Assembly (NCBI RefSeq): GCF_000165835.1
Contig: NC_014640.1
Location: 6,138,001-6,202,000, forward strand
Length of the DNA: 64,000 nt
Reading direction: 5' to 3'
Source: Achromobacter xylosoxidans A8
Lineage (GTDB): Bacteria > Pseudomonadota > Gammaproteobacteria > Burkholderiales > Burkholderiaceae_B
Below, piece by piece: positions 1 through 8,780 of the stretch. A program made the translations under genes and the position numbers. The notes below the pieces were generated by a model, which did not search any database, was not told where the DNA came from, and saw nothing but the letters and a program-made list of their open reading frames with translations. The number at the start of each line of letters is the position of its first letter. The stretch's first letter is position 1.

Positions 1-678
1 CTGCACGCCGCGCCAGACGCACTCGCCTGCGACGGCCTGCTGCGCCAGCTAGCGCAGGAACCGCTGACCACGCGCAGCGCCGCGCTGCGCCTGGTCGCTG
101 TCGCCGACTCCTACATCGATGCCACGCGCGTTGAGCGCTGGGACGCCGCCGGCCGGCTCATGTCCAACACCAATCCGCAGGGCCAAGTCCCCGGCGAAGC
201 CGCGGCCGGCCTGTTGCTGGACTTGGCCGCCCAGGCGCCCGGCGGCGAGCCCGCGCCTAGCGACTTCGCGCTATCCCTGATCCTGTCGGCGCAGGCACAG
301 CGCGCGGTCGCCGCCGACGCGCGCGGCGCGCTGCATGAACCCCGCCTGACCGAATTGGCCACGCAGTTCCTCGCGGAGCATGGTCAGCCCGCCGACGGCG
401 TGGCATCGCTGATCAGCGATGCCGACCACCGCGGCAGCCGCCCGCTGGAGACCGCTGGCCTGGCCTCCGCGCTGTTTCCGGCGCTGGATCCGAACCAGGA
501 CTGCCTGGCAGTCGGCTCCGGCTGCGGCCACACCGGCGCGGCCGCGCATCTGCTGACCGTAGCCATCGCGGGCGCCGCCTGCGCCCAGGCCGGCGCGCCC
601 GTGCTCGCCCTCATGACCCAGGACCCGGCGCTGCGGACGCTGGTGCTGGTGTCGCCCTCCGAACCCCTCCCCGCCTGA
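1..678 (+). CDS. Ketosynthase/thiolase-fold-like T6SS-linked protein, C-terminal part
   Basis: The reading frame is open from the first base, so the 5' end lies outside the window; 225 residues are visible. Two stretches recall beta-ketoacyl synthases: a GQVPGEAAAGLLL segment (compare the family's GEGAA) at about residues 59-71 and a GCGHTGAAA segment about 45 residues from the end (compare GHTGAAAG). The protein sits directly upstream of tssM with a 23-base gap, so it was probably co-transcribed with the T6SS genes. Whether it is an active condensing enzyme cannot be judged: the catalytic cysteine region would lie upstream. Function unknown; a structural or regulatory accessory role in T6SS is inference from position. 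Confidence 0.6.
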   Translation: MHAAPDALACDGLLRQLAQEPLTTRSAALRLVAVADSYIDATRVERWDAAGRLMSNTNPQGQVPGEAAAGLLLDLAAQAPGGEPAPSDFALSLILSAQAQRAVAADARGALHEPRLTELATQFLAEHGQPADGVASLISDADHRGSRPLETAGLASALFPALDPNQDCLAVGSGCGHTGAAAHLLTVAIAGAACAQAGAPVLALMTQDPALRTLVLVSPSEPLPA

Positions 679-701
679 CCCACAAGAACATAGCTCAAAC
701 C

Positions 702-3700
702 ATGCGCAGCCCCTCCGATCTTCTATCCGGCACCTCCCGCGCCATCAGCGAAGGCCGCCATTGGTCTTCGCGCGCGCTGGCCAATCCGCGCACCTTCATG
801 GCGCTGGGACTGCTGGCCCTGGTGGTATTCCTGTTCCTGTTCGCCGACACGGTAGAGATCGGCCTGGCCTGGGCCGGCATCGCCCTGGGCGTATGCGTGC
901 TGCTGTGGCTGTGCGCCTATCTGTGGCGCCGGCGGCGCACCCGCAAGGCCAACAAGAACCTGGGCGACATGCTGGAACAGCAGGTGCAGACCGGCGCGGC
1001 CGCCAACCGCAACGACGTGGAAGCGCTGCGCACGCGGCTGACGCAGGCGGTGCGCACCATCAAGACCTCGAAGATCGGCCAGACCTCTGGCAACGAAGCC
1101 CTGTACGAACTGCCCTGGTACATCGTCATCGGCAACCCAGCCGCGGGCAAGAGCAGCGCCGTGATCAATTCCGGCCTACAGTTTCCCTTCGCGGACAAGA
1201 ACGGCGCGGCGGTGCGCGGCGTGGGCGGCACGCGCAACTGCGACTGGTTCTTCACCACCGAAGGCATTCTGCTGGACACCGCCGGCCGCTACTCGGTGCA
1301 CGAAGAAGACCGCAACGAATGGATGGGCTTCCTCGACCTGCTCAAGCGGCACCGTCCCAAGGCCCCCATCAACGGCATCATCGTGGCCGCCAGCATCGAC
1401 GAGCTGACGGGCGCGGGACCCGAGTTCGCGATCAACCTGGCCAAGAACCTGCGCCAGCGCGTGCAGGAACTGACCGACCGCCTGGAAGTGTTCGCGCCGG
1501 TCTACATCATCTTCACCAAGGCCGACCTGATCTCGGGCTTCAGCGAGTTCTTCTCCGACAGCGACCAAAGCGAGCGCGACCGCGTGTGGGGCGCGACCCT
1601 GCCCTATGGCGCCGAGGAAAACCGCGACGTGCTGGCGCTGTTCGACAGCCGTTTCGACGAGCTGTACGAGGGCCTGAAGGAAATGGGCACGGCGCAGATC
1701 TCGCTGCGCAACAGCCGCGACCTGCCGCCGGGCCTGCTGACGTTTCCGCTGGAATTCGCCGGCATCAAGCCGGCGCTGCGGACCTTCCTGTCGACGCTGT
1801 TCGAGACCAATCCATTCCAATACAAGCCGGTGTTCCGCGGCTTCTACTTCACCAGCGCGCTGCAGGAAGGTGTCACGCAAAGCACTTCCACCGAGCGGCT
1901 GGCCGAACGCTTCGAGCTGCGTCCCGCGCAGCGCGCACAGACGCGCAGCGTGACCTCCAACAACGGCTTCTTCCTGCGCGACCTGTTCTCCAGCGTGATC
2001 TTCGCCGACAAGAAGCTGGTGCGCCAGCACGCCAGTCCCGCCAAGACGCGCATGCGCTACCTGGCCTTCTTCGGCCTGGTGCTGGCGCTGGGGCTGGTGC
2101 TGGGCGGTTGGAGCTGGTCCTACCTGGGCAACCGGCAACTGGCGCAGAACGTGCAGGCCGATCTCGACAAGGTGGTGCGCCTGCAAAGCGAGCGCACCGA
2201 CCTGCAAAGCCGGCTGGAAGCGATGGAGATCCTGCAGGATCGCATCGAGCAGCTGGACCGCTATTCCTCCAGCCGGCCTTGGTCGCTGGGGCTGGGCCTG
2301 TATCAGGGCGACGTGCTGAAGGAGCGCCTGCTGGCCGAGTACTACAACGGCGCGCGCCAGTTCATGCTGGCGCCGGTGAAGACCAGCCTGGAGGACTTCC
2401 TGGCCAAGGTCGACACGTCCGCTACCGCAGCCAGTGGCGGCGCGCCCCAGCCTGCGCCGCAGCAGGCCCGCGCCGCCCACGCGGCGGGCGGTGACACCCT
2501 GTTCCAGGACGCCTCGCCCACCAACGCCGACGACGCCTACAACGCGCTCAAGACCTACCTGATGATGGCGAATCATCAGCATGTGGACCCCACCCACCTG
2601 TCCGACCAGATAACCCGCTTCTGGCGCGGCTGGCTGGAGACCAACCGCGGCGCCATGCCGCGCGACCAGTTGATCCGCAGCGCCGAGCGCCTGATCTCGT
2701 TCTATGTCGGCCGGGCGCAGGACGAAGGCTGGCCGCAGATCGACACCAATCTGGCATTGGTCGAGAAGACCCGCGGCAGCCTGCGCGCCGTGATGCAGGG
2801 CATGCCGGCGCGCGAACGCGCCTATGCCACCCTTAAGGCGCGCGCCGCCACCCGCTTCCAGGCCATGACGGTGGCGCGCATCGTCGGCGAGAACGACGCG
2901 GGCGTGGTCGCCGGCAGCTATGCCATCCCCGGCACGTTCACCCGCGAAGCCTGGGAGCAGTACATCCAGCCCGCCATCGGCGAGGCCGCCAAGAAGGAAG
3001 TGCAGACCAGCGACTGGGTGCTGGGCGTGAACGCCCGCGACGACCTGACGCTGGAAGGCAGCCCCGAGCAGATCCAGAAAAGCCTGGCGACGATGTACAA
3101 GACCGAGTACGCCGAGGAGTGGCAGAAATTCCTGCGCGGCGTGACGATCAAGCCCTTCACCAGCTTCGAGCAATCAGTGGGCGCGATGAACCGCCTGGGC
3201 GATCCTCAGACCTCGCCCATCGCCAAACTCATCAACACCACCTATGAACAGACCTCCTGGGACAACCCCTCGCTGATCAACGCCGGGCTGCAGCAGGCGC
3301 AGAGCGGCGTCGTGGGCTGGTTCAAGCGCGTCATCCTGCGCCAGACGCCGCCGTCCGCCGCGCCCGCCACCGCCGCCAACGGCGAAGCGATTCCGATGGG
3401 CCCCGTGGGACGCGAGTTCTCCGACGTGGCGCGCCTGGTGGTCACGCGCGACAACCAGTCGCTGCTGGGCAACTACATGGGCGCGCTATCGAAGATCCGC
3501 ACCCGCTTCAACCTGCTGAACAACCAGGGCGATCCCGGCCCCGGCGCGCTGACGCTGATGCGCCAGACGCTGGAAGGCAAGGACTCGGAGCTGGCCGACG
3601 CGCTGAAGCTGGTGGACGAACAGATGCTGGCCGGCATGTCGGCGACGCAGCGCGAGACGCTGCGTCCGCTGCTGGTGCGTCCGCTGATCCAGGCCTATGC

Positions 3701-4502
3701 CGTGACCATGCAGCCGGCGGAATCCGAGCTGAACAAGGTCTGGAACGCACAGATCTATCGCCCGTTCAACCAGACGCTGGCGGAGAAATATCCCTTCGCC
3801 AGCCGCGCCAGCGTCGAGGCCAGCAGCGATGAAATCGGCCAGGTGTTCGGTCCACAGGGCAGCATCGCCAAGTACGTCAACGACACGCTGGGCCCGCTGA
3901 CCGTGCGCCGCGGCGACATCCTGACGGCGCGCACCTGGGGCGACATGGGCGTGAGCCTGCAGCCCACCTTCACCGCCAACTTCGCACAGTGGGTGGCTCC
4001 GCTCTCCGGCGGCGCGGCCGGCAGCGGCGCAGCCAGCCAGCCGCAGACGCTGTTCCAGATCCAGCCCAAGCCCGCCGCCGGCGTGACCGAATACACCATC
4101 GAGATCGACGGACAGCAGCTGCGCTACCGCAACACCCCGCCGCAATGGGTCAATTTCGTGTGGCCCAACGCCCAGGGCGCCCCCGGCGCGCGCATCACCG
4201 CCACCACCTTCGATGGCAGCGTGGTCGAGATCGTCAACGAGCCCGGCCGCTTCGGCCTGGAGCGCCTGATCGCCACCGCCCAGCGCACCGCCAACGCCGA
4301 CGGCAGCTTCAACATGAGCTGGGGTAAATCCAACGTGACGGTGCCGGTGAAGCTGCGCATCATCAGCAACGCCCAGGCGCCCGGCGCCGGCGGCAGCGAG
4401 CCCGGCGGCAGCCAGGGCCTGCGCAACCTGCGCCTGCCCTCGTCCGTGGTCGGCGCCTCTCCCGAATCCTCCGCCCAGACGCAACCCGGAGCGCCGCAAT
4501 GA
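702..4502 (+). CDS. tssM: T6SS inner-membrane complex protein TssM (IcmF)
   Basis: TssM is the large inner-membrane subunit of the TssJLM complex that anchors the T6SS baseplate. At 1266 residues it has the usual family length. Two membrane segments lie near residues 30-75 and a third near 447-468. Between them is the cytoplasmic NTPase-like domain with Walker A GNPAAGKSS at about residues 142-150. The long periplasmic region ends in the TssJ-binding C-terminal domain, followed by a low-complexity Gly/Ser/Pro tail. The last bases overlap the tagF start (ATGA). No strong Shine-Dalgarno is visible before this ATG; the start is chosen because a basic N-terminus precedes the first membrane segment. 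Confidence 0.95.
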   Translation: MRSPSDLLSGTSRAISEGRHWSSRALANPRTFMALGLLALVVFLFLFADTVEIGLAWAGIALGVCVLLWLCAYLWRRRRTRKANKNLGDMLEQQVQTGAAANRNDVEALRTRLTQAVRTIKTSKIGQTSGNEALYELPWYIVIGNPAAGKSSAVINSGLQFPFADKNGAAVRGVGGTRNCDWFFTTEGILLDTAGRYSVHEEDRNEWMGFLDLLKRHRPKAPINGIIVAASIDELTGAGPEFAINLAKNLRQRVQELTDRLEVFAPVYIIFTKADLISGFSEFFSDSDQSERDRVWGATLPYGAEENRDVLALFDSRFDELYEGLKEMGTAQISLRNSRDLPPGLLTFPLEFAGIKPALRTFLSTLFETNPFQYKPVFRGFYFTSALQEGVTQSTSTERLAERFELRPAQRAQTRSVTSNNGFFLRDLFSSVIFADKKLVRQHASPAKTRMRYLAFFGLVLALGLVLGGWSWSYLGNRQLAQNVQADLDKVVRLQSERTDLQSRLEAMEILQDRIEQLDRYSSSRPWSLGLGLYQGDVLKERLLAEYYNGARQFMLAPVKTSLEDFLAKVDTSATAASGGAPQPAPQQARAAHAAGGDTLFQDASPTNADDAYNALKTYLMMANHQHVDPTHLSDQITRFWRGWLETNRGAMPRDQLIRSAERLISFYVGRAQDEGWPQIDTNLALVEKTRGSLRAVMQGMPARERAYATLKARAATRFQAMTVARIVGENDAGVVAGSYAIPGTFTREAWEQYIQPAIGEAAKKEVQTSDWVLGVNARDDLTLEGSPEQIQKSLATMYKTEYAEEWQKFLRGVTIKPFTSFEQSVGAMNRLGDPQTSPIAKLINTTYEQTSWDNPSLINAGLQQAQSGVVGWFKRVILRQTPPSAAPATAANGEAIPMGPVGREFSDVARLVVTRDNQSLLGNYMGALSKIRTRFNLLNNQGDPGPGALTLMRQTLEGKDSELADALKLVDEQMLAGMSATQRETLRPLLVRPLIQAYAVTMQPAESELNKVWNAQIYRPFNQTLAEKYPFASRASVEASSDEIGQVFGPQGSIAKYVNDTLGPLTVRRGDILTARTWGDMGVSLQPTFTANFAQWVAPLSGGAAGSGAASQPQTLFQIQPKPAAGVTEYTIEIDGQQLRYRNTPPQWVNFVWPNAQGAPGARITATTFDGSVVEIVNEPGRFGLERLIATAQRTANADGSFNMSWGKSNVTVPVKLRIISNAQAPGAGGSEPGGSQGLRNLRLPSSVVGASPESSAQTQPGAPQ

Positions 4503-5482
4503 GCAACCCGCAGTCCCCCTTGTTCCGCACGGCCTACTTCGGCAAGATTCCCAGCCGCGGCGATTTCGTGAAGAACACCTCGCATCCGCAGCTGATGGCC
4601 ACGCTGGACGCCTGGGTCGCCAGCACCATGGAGATGCTGGCGCAGGAACCGCACTGGAAGGCGCTGTACGACGAGGCCGAGCCCATGCCGTTCGCCATTC
4701 TGGGATCGCGCGGCAAGCTGGCCATCGCGGGCCACCTGCAACCCAGCCAGGACCTGTCGGGCCGCCGCTATCCCTTCCTGTCCGCCACCTCGGTGGAAGT
4801 GCAGAAGCCGCTGGCCTTTATCGCCCGCAGCCCCATCGCCTTCAGCCGCATGTGGAACCGTATGAGCGGCACCGCCGCACTGCTGATGCAGGACGGCGAT
4901 CCCGCCTCCGCGCTACAGACTCTCAACGAATTGGAAGGCGAGATCCGCACCGCGGCCGACGACGGCTTCGACGCCTTCGTCGACCTGCAGACCGTGGAAC
5001 GGCTGGAAGCGATGCTGCGCGGCAACGGCCACGCCGCGCGCGTGCATGACATCATCCTGGCGCTGGGCATCCTGCTGGGGCCGGTGATGTCCAGCGGCTC
5101 CTCGCAGCTGGACAAGGGCCTGTCGCTGCCGCTGCCGGACGATCCGCTCTACATCAATCTGGTGGCCGCCTACTGGATGACGCTGATCTCGCCCTTCCTG
5201 TCGCGCGCCGACTTCGAGATCACGATCTTCATCGGCCGCATCGCCGGCAAGCACCGGCTGGCCGTGGATTTCCGCGGCGCCTCGCCGCAGACGCTGGCCA
5301 GCCTGCTGTCCACGCCGCAGGCCTATGCCGAACAGCACATCGTGCTGGAGGACGCGCCCTGGGTCCGCAACCACATCTCGGCCAGCCACGGCCTGGCCAA
5401 GCTGTCCAGCTACCTGGACCAGCCGCGCCTGTCCTTGCGCCTGGCGCTGGACACCTTTCTTGAAGTCTTTACCGGAGCCTGA
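4499..5482 (+). CDS. tagF: T6SS-associated protein TagF (ImpM/SciT family)
   Basis: The N-terminus carries the TagF signature: an aromatic-Gly-Lys-Ile-Pro segment followed by GDFVKN and a Leu/Trp-rich helix. In Pseudomonas aeruginosa TagF is a post-translational repressor of T6SS assembly, working against the PpkA/Fha pathway; elsewhere its role is less clear. At 327 residues it is longer than a stand-alone TagF domain (roughly 200-250), so the C-terminal 100 residues may be an added region. It overlaps tssM by 4 bases and ends 2 bases before the next gene, so the three genes are translationally coupled. Confidence 0.9.
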   Translation: MSNPQSPLFRTAYFGKIPSRGDFVKNTSHPQLMATLDAWVASTMEMLAQEPHWKALYDEAEPMPFAILGSRGKLAIAGHLQPSQDLSGRRYPFLSATSVEVQKPLAFIARSPIAFSRMWNRMSGTAALLMQDGDPASALQTLNELEGEIRTAADDGFDAFVDLQTVERLEAMLRGNGHAARVHDIILALGILLGPVMSSGSSQLDKGLSLPLPDDPLYINLVAAYWMTLISPFLSRADFEITIFIGRIAGKHRLAVDFRGASPQTLASLLSTPQAYAEQHIVLEDAPWVRNHISASHGLAKLSSYLDQPRLSLRLALDTFLEVFTGA

Positions 5483-5484
5483 CC

Positions 5485-6279
5485 ATGCGCCTCTCATTTT
5501 TGCTCATGGCGGCGCTGTATGCCTGCACGGCCGCGGCCCAGGATGCGGCCACGGTGGTGCCCGCCAACGTCATTCCCCAGCCCGGCCAGGTCGTGGCCAG
5601 CGGCGCCGTACCGGACGAAGCCACCAAGGCCGACGTGCTGGCGCGGCTGCAGCAGGTGTACGGCGTGGGCAACGTCATCGACCAGATCGACGTGGGCGGC
5701 GTGGTCGCGCCGCCCAACTGGTCCGAGCATATCGGCAAGCTCATCGGCCAGCCGCTCAAGCAGATCAACCGCGGCCAGCTGGAAATCGACGGCACCCAGA
5801 TCCGCCTGCGCGGCGAAGTGCAGAATGAAGCCTCGCGCCAGCAGATCGCCAGCGCCTTCGCGACCTCGCTCAACCCCACCTACAAGATCGTCAACGGCTT
5901 GCGCGTGTCGGCCAGCAAGGACGAACAGGGGCTGCTGGACCAGGTCCTGACCAATCGCGTGGTGGAATTCGAGACCGGCAGCGCCACGCTCACCACGCGC
6001 GGCCGCGAACTGCTGGACAAGGTGGCGGACGTGGTGCCCAAGCTGCACAGCGACAAGGTGCAGATCATCGGCCATACCGACAGCTCCGGCAGCCGCAGCA
6101 CCAACCTGGCGTTGAGCCAGGCACGCGCCGATGCGGTCAAGACCTATCTGGTGGACAAGGGGCTGCCGCCCGCGCGCTTCGAGACGCTGGGAGCCGGACC
6201 TGACCAGCCGCTCGCCACCAACGCCACCGCGGAAGGCCGCGCCAAGAACCGCCGCATCGAGTTCCGCGCCAGCCGCTAG
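5485..6279 (+). CDS. Secreted OmpA-family protein with BON-like region
   Basis: A signal peptide covers about residues 1-18 (Leu/Ala-rich, ending near AAAQD). A middle region, about 40-140, has the alpha/beta pattern of BON-type repeats. The C-terminal 110 residues are an OmpA-like peptidoglycan-binding domain with GHTDSSGS, the LSQARADAV helix and the terminal KNRRIEFR. It presumably binds diaminopimelate-containing peptidoglycan in the periplasm. As last gene of the tssM-tagF unit it may play the TagL-like role of fixing the T6SS membrane complex to the wall, although it has no transmembrane helix other than the signal. It has an upstream CGGAG ribosome site and starts 2 bases after tagF. 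Confidence 0.88.
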   Translation: MRLSFLLMAALYACTAAAQDAATVVPANVIPQPGQVVASGAVPDEATKADVLARLQQVYGVGNVIDQIDVGGVVAPPNWSEHIGKLIGQPLKQINRGQLEIDGTQIRLRGEVQNEASRQQIASAFATSLNPTYKIVNGLRVSASKDEQGLLDQVLTNRVVEFETGSATLTTRGRELLDKVADVVPKLHSDKVQIIGHTDSSGSRSTNLALSQARADAVKTYLVDKGLPPARFETLGAGPDQPLATNATAEGRAKNRRIEFRASR

Positions 6280-6293
6280 CAGTCTGGCGCCAG

Positions 6294-6313
6294 GCCGGCC
6301 CGCAGGGGCCGGC
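6294..6313. terminator. Hairpin between convergent ompA-like gene and tssA
   Basis: A perfect 8-bp inverted repeat (GCCGGCCC, loop GCAG, GGGCCGGC) lies in the 55-base gap between two genes that point at each other. There is no T-run on either strand, so it is either a poor intrinsic terminator or a 3'-end stabiliser used from both sides. Confidence 0.45.
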
Positions 6314-6334
6314 TCATGCAAGCAATGACTACGC

Positions 6335-7441
6335 TCAGCCGTTGTGGTCCGGCGGCTTGGGCACGCCCAGCAGCTCTTCCAGTCCGGACAGCGCGTCGCC
6401 GTTCTTGAGGACCGTGCGCAGCCACAGGTGCAGTGACATCTCGCCCCAGCTGGCGGCCTTGTCGGCCAGATAGGCCACGGGGCTGTGAGGCTCGGTGCGG
6501 CGGAAGAACTCCGCCACTTCGCGCAGCTGCGCCAGCGCCTGGTCGCGCGTTTGCAGCGGGCCGCGCGCAGGCGCGGACGCGGGCGCGGCGGGTACGGGAT
6601 CGGCTGTGGACAAGGTCGGCTCCATCCGGGCGGTTGCGGGCGCGGCGGGGGCAGCGGCCGGCGCCGCGGTATCCGCGCGCACCAGCAGCCCGGCGTCGCG
6701 GGCGAAGCGGCGGGTCAGTTCGGTCACGTCGCGCAGCGCGTCGCGCACCGGCGAAAAAGCCGGGCCTTCGTCGCCCAGGCGCTCCGCCAGGGTCTGCTCC
6801 AACGTGTCCACCGCCGCGAAGCAGCTTTGCAGATTGCCTTCCAGTTCGGAGTAAAAGGCCGGCGGCGTGTCGCGGCGCGCGGCATCGAACTGATCCAGAG
6901 TGAGCTTGCCCCGGGTGATCTCGGCGGCATTCTGCGGCGCGCGCTTGACCGCATTGGCCAGTTGCGAGGCGCTGTCCCACAAGGCCGCGCCATAGCGTCC
7001 GCCTTCGGACTGCGTCAGCGGCAGTTCGCGGATCAGCTGTTGCGAGCGCGCCAGCAGCCAGGCCAGATTGCCCACGCGCTGCTGCACGTCGCCCTCGTCC
7101 GGCACGGGATGCAGGCCGTCCCAGTAGTGGCGGCACAGGCCGTCCACCAGCAGATAGCCATCGCGCAGGCCGGCAAAGCCGCGCGTCTTGGCCCAGGCTT
7201 CGGCCAGCCAGGCGGCCACGCGCACGTCCTTGCTCTGTTCGCGCAGCACCGTGGTGCAGATGCGGATGACTTCCGGCCAATCGGCCTCTTTGATGGCTAT
7301 GACCCAATCGCCCTGGTCCAGGTTCGGATCATCGTGGCGGCGGGCTTCGCGTATGGCGTCGAACTCGGCGGAAAACACCAGGTCGGCGCCGCAAGGCGCA
7401 TCGCCCGCAATGGGCTGCAGCAGTGTGTCGATATCGCTCAT
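6335..7441 (-). CDS. tssA: T6SS protein TssA (ImpA family)
   Basis: TssA caps the growing T6SS sheath or marks the baseplate. The N-terminal ImpA domain is clear: PI....PCGADL at residues 7-17, then the Asp/Trp-rich region ending in a WDGLHPVPDEGD segment. A low-complexity Ala/Pro linker follows at about 220-270, and a C-terminal EPHSPVAYL helix region. The open frame extends upstream to 7549, but the conserved N-terminus begins at the ATG at 7441, giving 368 residues, which fits the family; no strong ribosome site is visible there. It is transcribed towards the ompA-like gene and divergently from the PDG-repeat/PAAR cassette. Confidence 0.9.
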   Translation of the reverse strand: MSDIDTLLQPIAGDAPCGADLVFSAEFDAIREARRHDDPNLDQGDWVIAIKEADWPEVIRICTTVLREQSKDVRVAAWLAEAWAKTRGFAGLRDGYLLVDGLCRHYWDGLHPVPDEGDVQQRVGNLAWLLARSQQLIRELPLTQSEGGRYGAALWDSASQLANAVKRAPQNAAEITRGKLTLDQFDAARRDTPPAFYSELEGNLQSCFAAVDTLEQTLAERLGDEGPAFSPVRDALRDVTELTRRFARDAGLLVRADTAAPAAAPAAPATARMEPTLSTADPVPAAPASAPARGPLQTRDQALAQLREVAEFFRRTEPHSPVAYLADKAASWGEMSLHLWLRTVLKNGDALSGLEELLGVPKPPDHNG

Positions 7442-7614
7442 GTTGGTCTTGTCGGATGGCAGGATCGCGGCCGCCGGCCCCTGAGGCGGGCTACGCGAAG
7501 AGGACCGATCCTCCCATATCTGTAACGGCGTTGCGTTTGAAGATGACACGTCCTATTACAAAACGCATCACGGACCGTGGATATCATGCGGGTTCCCCAG
7601 GACAAGGAACCGCG

Positions 7615-7866
7615 ATGAACAAGTCATTCCACATGATGCCCGACGGCCGCTTCATCAACGGCAAGCCGCGCCGCTGCCCGGACGGCAGCTACGTCGGCGA
7701 CGGCGGCCCCATCACCCGCGCGCCGGACGGCACTTACGTCGCCGGCAAACCGCAGCGCGCGCCCGACGGCCGCTACCTGGGCGGCGACGGTCCGGTCCGC
7801 ATGGCGCCCGACGGCACGTTCGTCATCGGCACGCCGCGGCAGGCTCCGGACGGCACCTATCTGTAA
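7615..7866 (+). CDS. PDG-repeat mini-protein next to PAAR gene
   Basis: This is an 83-residue protein built almost wholly of repeats. PDG followed by R/S/T and an aromatic residue occurs six times. The spacing alternates 13, 15, 13, 15, 13 residues, so the true unit is about 28 residues: a GKP/GTP-type arm then a GDGGP/GDGP-type arm. No signal peptide or membrane segment is seen. The ATG at 7615 has an AAGGAA ribosome site. It lies 36 bases before the PAAR gene on the same strand. Regular short Gly/Asp turns suggest a small beta-solenoid or stacked hairpins; a role as PAAR or effector partner is inference from position. Confidence 0.85.
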   Translation: MNKSFHMMPDGRFINGKPRRCPDGSYVGDGGPITRAPDGTYVAGKPQRAPDGRYLGGDGPVRMAPDGTFVIGTPRQAPDGTYL

Positions 7867-7902
7867 GCACACATAACCAAACTGACAGGGCAACAGGCAG
7901 CC

Positions 7903-8172
7903 ATGGCGCAGCTATCGGTAATACGCAAGGGCGATCGCACCTCGCATGGCGGCGTGGTCGTCACGGGCGACGAAACAGTCATGATCTTCGGCCAGCCCAT
8001 GGCCCGGCTGGGCGACCGCGTCACCTGCCCCAAGTGCGGCGGCAGCCACACCATCGTCGAGGGCGCGGCCGCCGTCAGTTCCGACCGGCGCACCGCACTG
8101 GAAGGCATGAAGACCTCCTGCGGCGCGACGCTGATCGCCAGCCAGCAGTTCTATCGGCTGGAGCAGGGCTAG
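7903..8172 (+). CDS. PAAR-domain T6SS tip protein
   Basis: This 89-residue single-domain PAAR protein sharpens the VgrG spike of T6SS. Visible family features are GDRTSHGG at residues 10-17, a G-P-A-R-L-GD loop, CPKCGG, the TIVEG turn and a C-terminal CGATLIASQ strand. The His and Cys residues match those that hold the zinc at the cone tip. There is no N- or C-terminal extension, so any effector must be a separate protein. The gene is probably co-transcribed with the PDG-repeat gene upstream and overlaps the tail of the convergent membrane-protein gene by 4 bases. Confidence 0.93.
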   Translation: MAQLSVIRKGDRTSHGGVVVTGDETVMIFGQPMARLGDRVTCPKCGGSHTIVEGAAAVSSDRRTALEGMKTSCGATLIASQQFYRLEQG

Positions 8173-8612
8173 ACCGCAGGCCGCACGAACGCGCGCCGCA
8201 GTCCCAGACGCAGCGCCAGCACCGTGAACGCGATGGGCAGCACCATGTGCAGCTGCGCCACGAACAATTCCATGGTGGCCTCGCCCGGCGCCCAGGTATT
8301 GCCGAACACCTGCGGCGCCGGCGGCGCCAGATATAGCGCGACCAGCGCGGCGGCCAGCGTCGCCGCGCCCCGCCATGCGGCCGAGGCGCGCACCCGCGCC
8401 ATGCGCTCGGCCAGCACCAGCGCCAGCACGCCGGCCAAGCCCGCCAAGGCGGAATCGACGTAGAACTCGAACGGCCCGTACAGAAAGGGCGCTTCCGGAA
8501 TCATCCAACCGTAGGCGTCGGTCTTCAGCACCGACGTCAGGCAAGCGCCAAAGAGCGCCGCGGCGGCGGACAGCAGCAGGAAGTCACAGACACGCAGTAG
8601 CAGTTTCGGCAT
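8169..8612 (-). CDS. Small four-helix membrane protein, function unknown
   Basis: The 147-residue product is very hydrophobic, with four predicted membrane helices at about residues 8-28, 50-70, 81-98 and 120-140. No catalytic motif was recognised. The open frame could extend to 8693, but the ATG at 8612 directly precedes a basic-then-hydrophobic N-terminus and is preferred. It is convergent with the PAAR gene, overlapping it by 4 bases. Position beside a PAAR cassette raises the possibility of an immunity protein for a membrane-targeting effector, but no effector is visible and a house-keeping membrane protein is as likely. Confidence 0.7.
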   Translation of the reverse strand: MPKLLLRVCDFLLLSAAAALFGACLTSVLKTDAYGWMIPEAPFLYGPFEFYVDSALAGLAGVLALVLAERMARVRASAAWRGAATLAAALVALYLAPPAPQVFGNTWAPGEATMELFVAQLHMVLPIAFTVLALRLGLRRAFVRPAV

Positions 8613-8780
8613 GATGGGGCAGGAATGCGCCGCGTGTAGCGGCGGGCGCGGACGCAAGCATGCCACAGGAGTGCGCCCGCCACATCCGGCCAACCAACTC
8701 GCTTGCGCGGCATCCGCCGTTCTCTGAGAGAATGGCCGCCTGTCTCACAGACCCCATCGATCAGACCACCAGCAGCACCC

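Noticed and set aside
1176..3173. Long open frame (665 codons) on the minus strand inside tssM
   Set aside because: It is a high-G+C shadow of tssM: His/Gln/Gly-rich with no family motif and no ribosome site.
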